Positions 33,203 to 42,263 are shown, numbered from the stretch's first letter. The stretch is DNA of 64,000 nucleotides from CBDDFV01 sp965227335 (GCA_965227335.1 CBDDFV010000008.1:1-64000), one strand, 5' to 3'. The notes: generated by a model from the letters alone, not told the origin. Numbers and translations: made by a program.

Positions 33203-34648
33203 ATGAAGATGGCTCTTTCAAAGATGATGAAGACGACTCCGGCCGCGCTCGGTCTGCTGCTCGGGGCGACGACGGCGCAGGCCGGTGATTTCACGATCAC
33301 GCCGCTCGTGGTCGAAGGTGATTCGGTCGAGGGCGTGGGTCTGGTGTCGAGCATCTTCAACATCGGCGTGAACAACGCCGGCATGTGGGTGGTCGAAGCG
33401 GACACGGACAACCCCGACACCGACGCCGACTCCGTGCTGATCGGGCCCATGGGTCTGATGTCGCGCGAAGGCGACGGGCTGGCGATGCCGGCGGGGGCGA
33501 CGATTGACTCGTACGACTCGATCTTTCGGGCGGATTCGCCGCGCTTCGGCACGAACCTGTTCCTCGACGGCACGTCAGGCTCGGGCGACGACTCCGGCGT
33601 GTACCTCGTGGAGTGGGGACCGGTCTTCACGCCCACCCTGGTGGTGCAGGAGGGCGAGGAAGCCCCCGGTCTCTCGAAGGGGACGCCGTTCATCGGGTTC
33701 TTCGACGTCAAGAGCAACGCGAACGACCTGATGTCCGTCGTGGCGTCGGTCGATGATCCGGCCATTCCCACCAGCGTCGACCGTGCGCTCTACAAGCTGA
33801 CCGCGGGCAAGGGCGGCGGGATCGGCTCGTTCGAACTCGTCGCGGCGGAGGGTCAGGAGCCGGTCTTCGGGGTCGGGGCCATCAACGACTTCGGCACCGG
33901 TCCGCACCTCTCGGCGCTCAACGACAACGGGGATCTGCTCTTCTTCGCAGACATCGGCGGCGACGCCGCGACGGACGGCTACATCTTCGTTCACAATGGC
34001 GACGGCGTGCTGTCGCTGCTCGCGTTCGAAGGCTCGGGCTCGCCGGTGAACGGCCGCACCTGGGACTCGCTCAACTCCTGCCGCCTCGACATCAACAACA
34101 AGGGCGACTACGTCGTCCGGGGCGGCATCGAAGGCGACAGTGCGACCGACACGATCATCGCGGTGAACAACGTCGACCTCATCAAGCAGGAAGGCGACTT
34201 CGCGCCCGATGTCGACGGCTTCTTCCAGATCACCAGCTTCGGCACCGGCCCGGTCGAGATCTCCGACAACGGCGACGTCGTCTGGTACGCCGACTGGGAT
34301 GATGCGAACACCGACATCGACACCGGACTCTTCGTCAACAACACGCTGCTCATTCAGGAGGGCGTGACGATGGTGAACGGTCTGCTCGTCGACACCGTGC
34401 GCGGCGTCGAGGACGGCTACCACATGTCCAACAACGGCCGCTACATCATCGCGGAGGTCGTCCTCGAAGGGGCCATCGACGCCGCGGTCCTCATCGACCT
34501 CCAGCCCGGCGGCGACTGCCCGTTCGACCTCGACGAGACCGGCGCCGTCGACGCGGCGGACCTCGCGATCCTGCTCGCCGCGTGGGGCGACCCCTACGGC
34601 CCCGCCGACCTCGCCGAACTCCTCGCCGCGTGGGGCGACTGCCCGTAA
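33203..34648 (+). CDS. Secreted propeller-like protein with one and a half dockerin-like modules
   Basis: This 481-residue protein starts behind AGAGGAGA and has a signal peptide (about 1-27). The body is made of repeats with the pattern xLNDNGDLLFFAD / DISDNGDVVWYAD / MSNNGRYIIAE, as in planctomycete choice-of-anchor propeller proteins. The tail holds one full module (FDLDETGAVDAADLAILLA) and a second copy that has lost its calcium-loop half (PADLAELLAAWG). It is probably cell-surface attached or sorted like its neighbour. Function is unknown. A strong terminator follows. Confidence 0.8.
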   Translation: MKMALSKMMKTTPAALGLLLGATTAQAGDFTITPLVVEGDSVEGVGLVSSIFNIGVNNAGMWVVEADTDNPDTDADSVLIGPMGLMSREGDGLAMPAGATIDSYDSIFRADSPRFGTNLFLDGTSGSGDDSGVYLVEWGPVFTPTLVVQEGEEAPGLSKGTPFIGFFDVKSNANDLMSVVASVDDPAIPTSVDRALYKLTAGKGGGIGSFELVAAEGQEPVFGVGAINDFGTGPHLSALNDNGDLLFFADIGGDAATDGYIFVHNGDGVLSLLAFEGSGSPVNGRTWDSLNSCRLDINNKGDYVVRGGIEGDSATDTIIAVNNVDLIKQEGDFAPDVDGFFQITSFGTGPVEISDNGDVVWYADWDDANTDIDTGLFVNNTLLIQEGVTMVNGLLVDTVRGVEDGYHMSNNGRYIIAEVVLEGAIDAAVLIDLQPGGDCPFDLDETGAVDAADLAILLAAWGDPYGPADLAELLAAWGDCP

Positions 34649-34681
34649 CCGTTCGCGACTGAGTTGACGCAGAAATGACAC

Positions 34682-34715
34682 GCGGCCCGGACGACTTCGT
34701 CCGGGCCGCATTTTT
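34682..34715 (+). terminator. Rho-independent terminator
   Basis: GCGGCCCGGACG pairs perfectly with CGTCCGGGCCGC across a 4-nt ACTT loop, followed by ATTTTT. It sits 33 bp after the dockerin-tailed propeller gene on the same strand. Confidence 0.9.
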
Positions 34716-34732
34716 GTCGGGCGGGATGCAAA

Positions 34733-34806
34733 TGGGCGCTACTGGACTCGAACCAGCGACCCCCGCCATGTAACGGCGGTGCTCTAGCCAACTGAGCTAA
34801 GCGCCC
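34733..34806 (-). tRNA. tRNA-Val (UAC anticodon)
   Basis: The 74-nt cloverleaf has acceptor GGGCGCT/AGCGCCC, anticodon stem CCGCC/GGCGG and loop GTTACAT, giving anticodon UAC. The T arm reads GGTTCGAGTCC, with one mismatch in the T stem. CCA is not encoded. Confidence 0.92.
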
Positions 34807-34860
34807 GATCCGGCTCCATGGTACCGCGGCCGCGGCGCGGAATCCGGGGCGGCAGGCGTC

Positions 34861-34866
34861 TATCAT
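34861..34866 (+). promoter_or_regulatory. -10 box, probable leaderless promoter
   Basis: TATCAT is followed after 5 nt by the ATG of the 57-residue membrane protein and there is no Shine-Dalgarno sequence. The identical hexamer at similar spacing precedes the ABC exporter and the dipeptidyl-peptidase genes. Confidence 0.5.
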
Positions 34867-34871
34867 CTTCA

Positions 34872-35045
34872 ATGCGAGACGCCGCGACGAGTTTCGTTCA
34901 GCAGGTCTGGTGGGTCATCATCGTGGTGATCGCGATGGGGATCGGACTCGGGGTCATGCTCCACCCCGCGGTCGGCGCCGTCTTCCTCGGTCTGTCGCTC
35001 TGCGTGTTCGTGTACTTCGCCATCATGCGGCGCGGCGAGTACTGA
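34872..35045 (+). CDS. Small two-helix membrane protein
   Basis: This 57-residue protein has a short N-terminus (MRDAATSFVQQ), two hydrophobic helices (about 12-31 and 34-50) separated by HPAVG, and a charged end (MRRGEY). The start is decided by TATCAT 5 nt upstream; an ATG 54 nt earlier would lie in the tRNA-proximal spacer and encodes a basic stretch. I do not recognise the family. It stands alone between a tRNA gene and a hairpin-rich spacer. Confidence 0.6.
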   Translation: MRDAATSFVQQVWWVIIVVIAMGIGLGVMLHPAVGAVFLGLSLCVFVYFAIMRRGEY

Positions 35046-35423
35046 ACGCGGTCGACCACGCGGTCGGCGTCGGCCCGCCGCGTCGCGCTGCATCTGCGAC
35101 GCAGTCGCAACACGCGGTCTGGTCCCGGATCGCCATCAACCGTCGCCCGGGGGTCTCGAATACTCCAGTGATACTTCCGCCCGAGCGGCGCCTTGGCGGC
35201 GTCGCTTCCGATCTCCCGGCCGGGCGCCCCTCACTCGGTCGGGAATTCCGAGACGCCTGACGTTGCTCCCGCGCGGCGTCTCCGCAGACAGGGAGAAGGA
35301 TCGATGGACCCGCCCCCAGGGTTCATCCGCATCGGAGTGAGATCGCCCCCGCGGCGCTCGCTCCGGTGTCGTTTCACCGCCCTCCGCCCACGGCCCGACG
35401 CCCATCATCCTTCAAAACAGACG

Positions 35424-35460
35424 CGCCCCGCGGACGAATGGTCCGCGGGGCGTCGTTCTT
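35424..35460 (+). terminator. Strong GC hairpin, terminator candidate
   Basis: A perfect 12-bp stem with loop GAATG (arms 35424-35435 and 35441-35452) is followed by TCGTTCTT. On the opposite strand it is followed by a T-containing stretch too, so it could act in either direction. Confidence 0.55.
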
Positions 35461-35682
35461 CTGTGATCAGCCCGGCCGGAGAGCACCCGTGAGTAACGGG
35501 CGAGGCGGGGTCGGGTGGCGAGATTGAGGTCCGACCCCGCCTCCGGGTTGTGGTCCGGGCGATCATCTCCCTGCCTTCCTCCGAAGGCCTTCTTTCATCG
35601 GAAGAAAGACCGGGATTGACCGGTCGCGCGCGCGGACCGGGGATTTTTCTCCACGACGAGAGGAGCCGCGCACGGGGAGCGC

Positions 35683-35688
35683 TATCAT
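35683..35688 (+). promoter_or_regulatory. -10 box, probable leaderless promoter (ABC exporter)
   Basis: TATCAT lies 6 nt before the ATG at 35695. GGGGAG further upstream is too far (about -20) to act as a ribosome binding site. Confidence 0.5.
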
Positions 35689-35694
35689 CCACCC

Positions 35695-37704
35695 ATGGCG
35701 TTTCAGGGCGAATCGAGTCGACGGCGGTTTGGAAAGTACCGCGAGAAGGTGCGTGAGCAACGTCGGGCGGGCGTGCGCGACACGGCCCGCATGTCGGCCA
35801 ACCGGCCCGCTGACTGGACGCCCCCGAAACGCAAGCGATCGTTCCTGACCCTGCTGCGGTGTTTCTGGGGTCTGCTCGGCGGCGGGCGGGGCGTCGTGCT
35901 GTTCGCGCTGGGCTGTCTGACGATCGCCACCATTCTCGACCTCGCCCCGCCGTATGCGACCAAGCTCGTCGTCGACCACGTGCTGATCGCCGACTCCGTG
36001 GCCCCCGCGCCATCGTGGATGCCGGCCGATGCGGAGCGGAGCCGCATGCTGGCGATCATCGCCATCGCGATCGTCTCGATCAGCCTCACCGCCGTCGTGA
36101 TCGGCATGTGGGGGCGCTGGCTCGCCACCCGGGCCACGAAGCGGATGCAGGTCGATCTCCGCAAGCAGGTCTTCGAGCACGCCGTCCAGTTGCCGCTCGA
36201 CCGGATCTACGATCTGAAGTCCGGCGGGGCCGCGAGCCTGCTCCGGGAGGATGCGGGCGGCGTGGCCGAGCTCATCTTCGGGATGCTCTACAACCCGTGG
36301 CGGGCGATCACGCAGCTCGTGGGCAGTCTGCTGATTCTCGCGTGGGTCGACTGGCGGCTCCTGATCGGATCGCTCGCGGTCATCCCCGCCGTCTTCCTCA
36401 CGCATCGCACGTGGATCGCCCGGATCCGTCCGATGTACCGCGACATTCGCGCCACGCGTCAGATGACGGACGGTCACGCGACGGAGGCGTTCGGCGGCAT
36501 GCGGATCGTCCGCGCGTTCGGCCGTCGCCGCAGCGAATCCGCGCGGTTCACGCGGAACAACCACCTGCTCATCCGCCAGGAGCTGCTGGCGTGGATCTGG
36601 GCGCGTGGCGTGGACGTGGCGTGGTCGATCCTGATTCCCGGCGCGTCGGCCCTGCTGCTGTGGTACGGCGGCAGTCGGGTGCTCGACGACGCCGCCGCCG
36701 TCGCCGCTGGCACGCTGGCCCCGGCGGACGCGCTGACCATCGGCGACCTCGTGATGTTCCTCGCGTATCTGGTGATGCTGTTGCAGCCGCTGGCGGTGCT
36801 GGCGTCGAGCGCGACGCAGTTCCAGAACAGCCTCGCCGCGCTGGACCGCGTGCTCGACCTCATGGAGGAGCGCACCGAAGCCGAACGCAGCGTCGAGAAC
36901 GCACGGATGCTGCTCCGACACGAGGTGCGGGGCGACATCGAACTCGAGAGCGTCTGCTTCACCTATCCGAAGTCGAGCGAGCAGGTGATCACCGACGTCT
37001 CCCTCCATGCCCGACCGGGCGAGATGGTGGCCCTCGTCGGTCCGAGCGGAGCGGGCAAGACGACGCTGTGCAATCTCATCGCTCGTTTCTACCAGCCGAC
37101 CTCCGGAACCATCCGCCTCGACGGCGTCGACGTCCGCGAGATCGATCTCGACAGCTACCGCCGTCTGCTCGGCGTGGTGGAGCAGGACATCTTCCTTTTC
37201 GACGGGACCGTGGCGGACAACATTGGATACGCCGCGCGGGGCGCGAGCCGTGAGCAGGTCATCGCCGCGGCGCAGCAGGCGAATGTCGAGGAGTTCGTGA
37301 GCGGGTTCGAGAAGGGGTACGACACCCTGATCGGCGAGCGGGGGGTTCGGTTGAGCGGGGGCCAGCGGCAGCGGATCGCGATCGCGCGGGCGATGCTCGC
37401 CGATCCCCGCATCCTCATTCTCGATGAAGCGACGAGCAACCTCGACACGAACAGCGAGCGGATGATCCAGGCGAGCCTCGAACAACTGCTCGGCGGACGC
37501 ACCACGTTCGTCATCGCCCACCGGCTCAGCACCATCATGCACGCGGATCAGATCCTCGTGCTCGAACACGGACGGATCATCGAATCGGGCTCGCACGAGG
37601 AGCTCATGGAGCGGAGCGGTCCCTACCGACGCATGGTGCTCATGCAGATCCAGGGGCCCGATCGCGCCGAGGTCGACCTGCAGGTGGGCGACTTCGGAAA
37701 GTGA
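35695..37704 (+). CDS. ABC exporter, fused membrane and ATPase domains (MsbA-like)
   Basis: This 669-residue half-transporter has a basic N-terminal region (about 1-55), six predicted membrane helices (about 60-385) and an ATPase domain. Walker A GPSGAGKTT lies at 449-457, with the signature LSGGQRQR, Walker B ILILDEATS and an H-loop IAHRLST, all intact. It should work as a homodimer in the inner membrane. By architecture it could flip lipid A-core or export lipids, peptides or drugs; substrate is not readable. kdsB elsewhere in the window shows that LPS is made, but the genes are not linked. Confidence 0.92.
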   Translation: MAFQGESSRRRFGKYREKVREQRRAGVRDTARMSANRPADWTPPKRKRSFLTLLRCFWGLLGGGRGVVLFALGCLTIATILDLAPPYATKLVVDHVLIADSVAPAPSWMPADAERSRMLAIIAIAIVSISLTAVVIGMWGRWLATRATKRMQVDLRKQVFEHAVQLPLDRIYDLKSGGAASLLREDAGGVAELIFGMLYNPWRAITQLVGSLLILAWVDWRLLIGSLAVIPAVFLTHRTWIARIRPMYRDIRATRQMTDGHATEAFGGMRIVRAFGRRRSESARFTRNNHLLIRQELLAWIWARGVDVAWSILIPGASALLLWYGGSRVLDDAAAVAAGTLAPADALTIGDLVMFLAYLVMLLQPLAVLASSATQFQNSLAALDRVLDLMEERTEAERSVENARMLLRHEVRGDIELESVCFTYPKSSEQVITDVSLHARPGEMVALVGPSGAGKTTLCNLIARFYQPTSGTIRLDGVDVREIDLDSYRRLLGVVEQDIFLFDGTVADNIGYAARGASREQVIAAAQQANVEEFVSGFEKGYDTLIGERGVRLSGGQRQRIAIARAMLADPRILILDEATSNLDTNSERMIQASLEQLLGGRTTFVIAHRLSTIMHADQILVLEHGRIIESGSHEELMERSGPYRRMVLMQIQGPDRAEVDLQVGDFGK

Positions 37705-37707
37705 TCC

Positions 37708-38607
37708 TCACCGCAGGCGGCCGAGACGGCTTGCCGCTCCGAGGTGGCCGAACGCGGCGGGATTGGTGTTCGCCACGATCCAGGCGTTGATTTCGCGGGC
37801 CCGCTCCGGCTGACCGTTCAGTTCGTAATACTCCGCGACGCCGAACCGGACGGTCGCGGCGTTCACGGCGTCGTCCCCGGTCGCGTCCAGCAGCGTCTCG
37901 GGATCCACCTCGCCCTTGAACATCAGCAGAATCTGCTGATACGACTCGTTCTCCATGAGATCCATCTCCGGACGGATCGGTTCGAGCAGCGCGGCGGCCT
38001 CGGCGTCGCGCCCGAGTCGACGCAGCGTCGTGTAGTACCAGCGCGTGGTGGCGACCAGCTTGTCGTCATTGGCGCGCGAGAACGCCATGCCCCGACGGTA
38101 CGACTCGTGCGCCGCCGGGAAATCGCCCTGCAGGTACTGCGTCAGCGCGAGGTGATACCAGACGTTGAAGTGCGTCGTGCTGCGCGGCACATTGAAGCGG
38201 TTCGGCGCGCCGTCCGGCTCGATCGCGTCCGGAACATCCTGAATAAGATCGGACGCGAGCTCCAGATCGCCCCGCGCGCGAGCGAGCTGACGCGTCGTGA
38301 TGTAGCGGTGACCGCGGTGGCGACGAAGGCGGAAGCTGTCGGGGTGATGCCGGAGACCGTTGGTGTAGACGGTGATCGCTTCGTCGTACCGTCCCAGATA
38401 GGCGAGTCGGCGGCCGTACCAGATGATCGCGTCCTCGTCGGTCGGGTCGGCCTCGAACGCGGTGCGGGCGGTCCGGAGGTTCGCTTCGAGCTGTTGACGG
38501 GCGGCGTCGGCGTTCGCGGCGGGCGTTTCGCCGCCGTCCGTGCGGTCGGCTGTTGCGCATCCGGTCAGAAGAAGGAGACCGGCGACGAGTCCGGTGATGG
38601 TTCTCAT
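37708..38607 (-). CDS. TPR lipoprotein
   Basis: This 299-residue protein has a lipoprotein signal peptide with lipobox LLTGC (Cys17), a short disordered linker (about 18-40) and TPR units (for example IIWYGRRLAYLGRYDEAITVYTNGL and WYHLALTQYLQGDFPAAHESYRRGM). AAGGA lies before the ATG at 38607. It is anchored to a membrane on the periplasmic side, probably as a protein-interaction adaptor. It is convergent with the exporter (3-bp gap) and divergent from the phosphatase gene. Confidence 0.85.
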   Translation of the reverse strand: MRTITGLVAGLLLLTGCATADRTDGGETPAANADAARQQLEANLRTARTAFEADPTDEDAIIWYGRRLAYLGRYDEAITVYTNGLRHHPDSFRLRRHRGHRYITTRQLARARGDLELASDLIQDVPDAIEPDGAPNRFNVPRSTTHFNVWYHLALTQYLQGDFPAAHESYRRGMAFSRANDDKLVATTRWYYTTLRRLGRDAEAAALLEPIRPEMDLMENESYQQILLMFKGEVDPETLLDATGDDAVNAATVRFGVAEYYELNGQPERAREINAWIVANTNPAAFGHLGAASRLGRLR

Positions 38608-38649
38608 GCTGAGTCCTTCGCAGCGGTCCGGTCAGCGGGGGCGCCCGGA

Positions 38650-38677
38650 TTGACCGGCGGGGGGTTTGTCATATGCT
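38650..38677 (+). promoter_or_regulatory. Promoter candidate of the FHA-GAF-PP2C gene
   Basis: TTGACC (38650-38655), a 16-nt spacer and TATGCT (38672-38677). The -10 box covers the ATG at 38673, so if this promoter is used translation must begin further in, most likely at the in-frame ATG at 38706. Confidence 0.45.
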
Positions 38678-40406
38678 GGCCAGTCTATCCCAGGCGGTGA
38701 AGAGGATGGTTGTGGAAGACGGCTCGGTTCCAGAATGGCGATTGTGCACGGTGGAGGGTCCGCGGCCGATCGAGTTCGATCTCGTCGCGCCCGGCCCGGT
38801 GACGATCGGTCGCCGCAGCACGCACGATCTCGCGTTGATCGACGAGGATCTCGTCTCGCGCGATCACGCCGTCCTCGTGCAGCGGATGGTGACGGGCGGG
38901 ATTGAGTGGCGGATCATCGACACGCAGAGCAAGCACGGGACCTTCGTCAACGACGAGCATCTGAATGCGGACCAGGAGTACCCGCTCGTCGAGGGCGATC
39001 GGGTGCGCATCGCGCCATGGACGTTCGAAGTCCGTCGAAGCGGCGACGACGACACGACCGCGGGCGGGACCACCCGGATGATGCCCACGCCGGCCGAAGC
39101 GGACGCGGCGTCGATCGAGACGCTCGACTCGAGCGCCAGTCGAGAACTCGCCCGTGAGCGCCTGTCGCTCCTGCTGCGGTGCGCCGATCGCATCCACCAG
39201 GCGACGGACGTCACGCGCCTGGCGGAGCTGGTGGTCGACGCGGCGATGTCCGGGGCCGGGTTCGCGAACGCCGCGATGCTCGGACCGATGCATCGGGACG
39301 GCTCCGTCGAGGTGTTCGCGCACCGGGGGGACATCGTCGACACCGACCAGAGGCTGCGGGTCAGCCGGTCGCTGATCCGCCGGGCCGCGGACGGCGCGCC
39401 GGTGCGGATGGGCAGCCCGCAGGAATTCACGGATACGACGGTTTCCGTCGCCGACTACGGCATCCGCCAGGTGGTCTGCGTGCCGCTCATGCTCGGCGAG
39501 ACCCCCGCCGCGTACCTGTACCTTGATAATCGTTCCTCCGATCCCCGCGAAAGCACGATTGCTTCGGACGCGGCGGAGTTCGCCCTGGGACTGGGGCGGA
39601 TCGCGGGGATGGCGATGGCGAATCTGCGCCGACTCGACCTCGAACGCCGACACGCCGCGGTGCAGGCCGAACTGACGGCGGCGGCGGAGATCCAGCGCTC
39701 CGTGTTGCCGCCGCGCGGCGGATCGGCGCCGGGACTGACCTACGTCGGCGAGTGTCGGCAGGGTCGTCTGCTCGGCGGCGACTTCTTCGACGTGATTACG
39801 CTGGACGACACCCGCACCGCCCTGACGGTGGGGGACGTGTCGGGCAAGGGCATCCCGGCCGCGGTGCTGATGACGGAGGCGCAGGGCTTCCTGCACGCCG
39901 CGCTCCAGCACGCCAGCCCCGGCGACGCGGTGGCCGAACTCAACCGCTTTCTCGAGCCCCGCCGACCGGAGGGGCGTTTTGTGACGCTGTGGGTGGGCGT
40001 GGTCGACGCGGCGACGCGTCGACTGACCTTCGTCAACGCCGGGCACGGGTACGCCTTTCACATGCGCGGCGACACGGTCGCGAACCTTGACGAGAAGGGC
40101 GGGCTCCCGATCGCGATCGATCCCAACGCGACGTACACCACCCATGAGGTCGACCTCACGCCCGGCGATCGCATCATCGTGGTCAGCGACGGCGCCATCG
40201 AGCAGCGGGGCGTCCACACCGTTCCCGGATCGCCCGACTTCTTCGGCGTCGCCGGAGTGCAGGGCGCGGCCCGGGCCGCCGACGATCCCGGCGATGTCGT
40301 CCGACGCGTCTTCGACGCCCTCGAAGCCCACGCGGGCGGATCGGCGCTCGCCGACGACGCCACGGTGCTCGCGGCGGACTTCGAGGGTTCCGGCGACCTA
40401 CCATGA
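38673..40406 (+). CDS. FHA-GAF-PP2C/SpoIIE-type serine phosphatase
   Basis: This signalling phosphatase has up to 577 residues. The N-terminal FHA domain (about 15-115; GRRSTHDLALIDEDLVSRDH is its core) binds phosphothreonine. A GAF domain (about 155-320) is a likely ligand sensor. The C-terminal SpoIIE/RsbU-like PPM phosphatase (about 350-570) has GGDFFD, VGDVSGKGIPAA and DDATVLA metal sites. Such proteins dephosphorylate anti-sigma-factor antagonists or kinase substrates. No partner switch genes are adjacent. The start is uncertain: ATG 38673 is the longest, but ATG 38706 fits the promoter better. Confidence 0.9.
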   Translation: MLASLSQAVKRMVVEDGSVPEWRLCTVEGPRPIEFDLVAPGPVTIGRRSTHDLALIDEDLVSRDHAVLVQRMVTGGIEWRIIDTQSKHGTFVNDEHLNADQEYPLVEGDRVRIAPWTFEVRRSGDDDTTAGGTTRMMPTPAEADAASIETLDSSASRELARERLSLLLRCADRIHQATDVTRLAELVVDAAMSGAGFANAAMLGPMHRDGSVEVFAHRGDIVDTDQRLRVSRSLIRRAADGAPVRMGSPQEFTDTTVSVADYGIRQVVCVPLMLGETPAAYLYLDNRSSDPRESTIASDAAEFALGLGRIAGMAMANLRRLDLERRHAAVQAELTAAAEIQRSVLPPRGGSAPGLTYVGECRQGRLLGGDFFDVITLDDTRTALTVGDVSGKGIPAAVLMTEAQGFLHAALQHASPGDAVAELNRFLEPRRPEGRFVTLWVGVVDAATRRLTFVNAGHGYAFHMRGDTVANLDEKGGLPIAIDPNATYTTHEVDLTPGDRIIVVSDGAIEQRGVHTVPGSPDFFGVAGVQGAARAADDPGDVVRRVFDALEAHAGGSALADDATVLAADFEGSGDLP

Positions 40407-40459
40407 GACGCGGTCGGCGCTGACGCCGGCTCGACCCGATTCCTCAGGAGACTTCAACG

Positions 40460-42121
40460 GTGCGATCATTCCTGTCGCTGTTTCTGCTGGTCGTTTCGCT
40501 CATGGCGGGCGGCGCTGTTCAGGCCGGAGCCCCGGCCGACCTCGTCTTCGAGAACGGACGCATCTGGACGGGCGTGGACGCCGGCTTCGCCGACTTCGCG
40601 GCGGTGTCGGACGGTCGATTCTCCTACGTCGGCGTGCGCGACGAGACCTACATCGGGCCGAACACCGAGCGGGTCGATCTGGCCGGCGCGATGGCGGCGC
40701 CCGGACTCGTGGACGGTCATCTCCGGCTGCTGGAAGGCGGGCGTACGCTGATGCGTCCGCACGTCGACGACACGCCGACCCGCGCGTCGTTCCTGGCCGC
40801 CGTCCGTGCGATCGTCGACCAGGCGCCGGAGTCGGGGCCGGTGATCATCGAGGGATGGCGCCTCTTCGCCATGGACCTGTCGTACCCGCCGAGCCGCGTC
40901 GATCTCGATCCGATCCTCCGCGCCCGCCCGCTTCTCGTGAAGCAGAGCGACGGAGAGACCGCGGTGGCGAACACGGCGGCGCTGGCGGCGGCCGGTCTGC
41001 TGGACGGATCTGCGACCATTCCGCCTCGCAGCGACGTGGCGTTGAACGCGGAATCGGGTCAGCCCACGGGGTATCTGCGCGGGGACGTGGTGGCCATGGT
41101 CGAAGCCGCCCTTCGGCCCGCCGGTCTGGAGGCGGACGTCGAAGCGCTGCGGCGCGGCATGCAGGCGGCGCTCGACGCCGGACTGACGACCGTCGTGGAT
41201 TTCCCCGCCGCGTCCGATCTCCCGGTCTACGCGGCGGCGGCGGCGACGAGCGAACTGCCGCCGCTCCGCGTCGTGCTCTACCCCCGGATCCTGACCGACG
41301 AGGATGCGACCTTCGCCACGATCGACGCGCTGCAGGCGGCGGCGACGCCGTTCACCGTGCGCGGCGCGGCGTTTCCGGTCGACGGCGTGCTCACGTCGGA
41401 CACCATGCACACGTTGCGCGGCTACCACACGGGCGCCGGCGAAGCGCCCGGCTGGAACGGACTGCTTCATCCCGGCATGACGGACGGCTCGTTCATCGAC
41501 GCCGCCCGGGCTGCGCGAGCCCGCGGACTCGAGCCCTGCTTCCTGCCGCACGGCGATCGCGCAGTGGGTATGGCGCTCGGGGCGGCGAGCCAGGTGGAGG
41601 GTCGGGTCCGACTGGACGGCGCCGAGTTGTTTTCGCCGAACACGCATCTCGACATGATCCGCCGACCGGTCGCGCTGACGATGTATCCGCAGGCGAAGGC
41701 GTATCTGGCGCCGTGGATCGCCGAACACCTGGGGCCGCGTCGGGGGCAGTACCTTTCGATGTTTCGTCGCGTCCTGAACTCGGGGATCGTGATGGGGTTC
41801 GGCACCGGCTGGCCGCGCTATCCGCTCAAGCCGTTTGAGGCGGTGGGGGTGGCGTCCTTCGGTCGGACGGTGACCGGTGATTACCATCGAATCGAGGAAT
41901 GCCTGACGATCGGGGAGGCGTTGCGCTGTTTCACATATCGCTCCGCCGCGAACGCGGGCGTGGCGGATGTGACCGGCGCGATCACTCCGGGACGCGCGGC
42001 GGACCTGATCGTGCTGAGCGAATCAGCGTTCATCGATGGATCGGACTGGCGGAACATGCATCCGACCGCGGTGTACGCCGGGGGGCGTCGCGTCGACTCG
42101 GCCGTGGCGGCGGGGCGGTGA
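40460..42121 (+). CDS. Secreted YtcJ-like amidohydrolase homologue lacking metal ligands
   Basis: This 553-residue protein has a signal peptide (1 to ~22, ending AVQA) and the overall fold signature of the amidohydrolase-3/YtcJ family (DLVFENGRIWTG at the start, ITPGRAADLIVL at the end). The metal-binding residues are substituted. The usual H-x-H is H87-L-R89. The HAIGDRA motif reads LPHGDRA. The final GSDWP is GTGWP (448-452). The lysine before DG is also missing. It is therefore probably not a zinc hydrolase. It follows the phosphatase by 53 bp. A binding role or a different chemistry is possible. Confidence 0.8.
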   Translation: MRSFLSLFLLVVSLMAGGAVQAGAPADLVFENGRIWTGVDAGFADFAAVSDGRFSYVGVRDETYIGPNTERVDLAGAMAAPGLVDGHLRLLEGGRTLMRPHVDDTPTRASFLAAVRAIVDQAPESGPVIIEGWRLFAMDLSYPPSRVDLDPILRARPLLVKQSDGETAVANTAALAAAGLLDGSATIPPRSDVALNAESGQPTGYLRGDVVAMVEAALRPAGLEADVEALRRGMQAALDAGLTTVVDFPAASDLPVYAAAAATSELPPLRVVLYPRILTDEDATFATIDALQAAATPFTVRGAAFPVDGVLTSDTMHTLRGYHTGAGEAPGWNGLLHPGMTDGSFIDAARAARARGLEPCFLPHGDRAVGMALGAASQVEGRVRLDGAELFSPNTHLDMIRRPVALTMYPQAKAYLAPWIAEHLGPRRGQYLSMFRRVLNSGIVMGFGTGWPRYPLKPFEAVGVASFGRTVTGDYHRIEECLTIGEALRCFTYRSAANAGVADVTGAITPGRAADLIVLSESAFIDGSDWRNMHPTAVYAGGRRVDSAVAAGR

Positions 42122-42263
42122 GCGACGGCGCGATGTTGGAGGGATTGGCGAGTTTCTGATTCCGTTCGGGCTCCGGGTCGCTAGGCTGGATTCGCCGAAT
42201 CCGGACGACTGCTGTCCGGTCGAGGCGGAGTGTGTCTTGGTGAGGGATTAATCAGGAGTTCGT

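Larger units (their letters stand above)
35046..35694. other. 649-bp spacer without a supported gene, hairpin-rich 3' half
   Basis: No frame here has convincing protein features. A 62-codon frame from ATG 35304 (GGAGAAGG upstream) runs through the hairpins and looks like noise. The second half contains three perfect stems in a row: CGCCCCGCGGAC/GTCCGCGGGGCG (35424-35452), CCCGT/ACGGG (35486-35500) and GAGGCGGGGTCGG/CCGACCCCGCCTC (35502-35543). Since the downstream exporter seems leaderless, these may belong to a separate structured RNA or to terminators. Confidence 0.5.

Noticed and set aside
35304..35492. 62-codon plus-strand ORF with GGAGAAGG upstream
   Set aside because: It runs through perfect hairpins, has no hydrophobic or domain pattern and looks like random GC-rich reading.
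40460..42121. Calling the amidohydrolase homologue a pseudogene
   Set aside because: The frame is full length with an intact signal peptide and no stop or frameshift. Only the catalytic residues are changed, so it is kept as a CDS.
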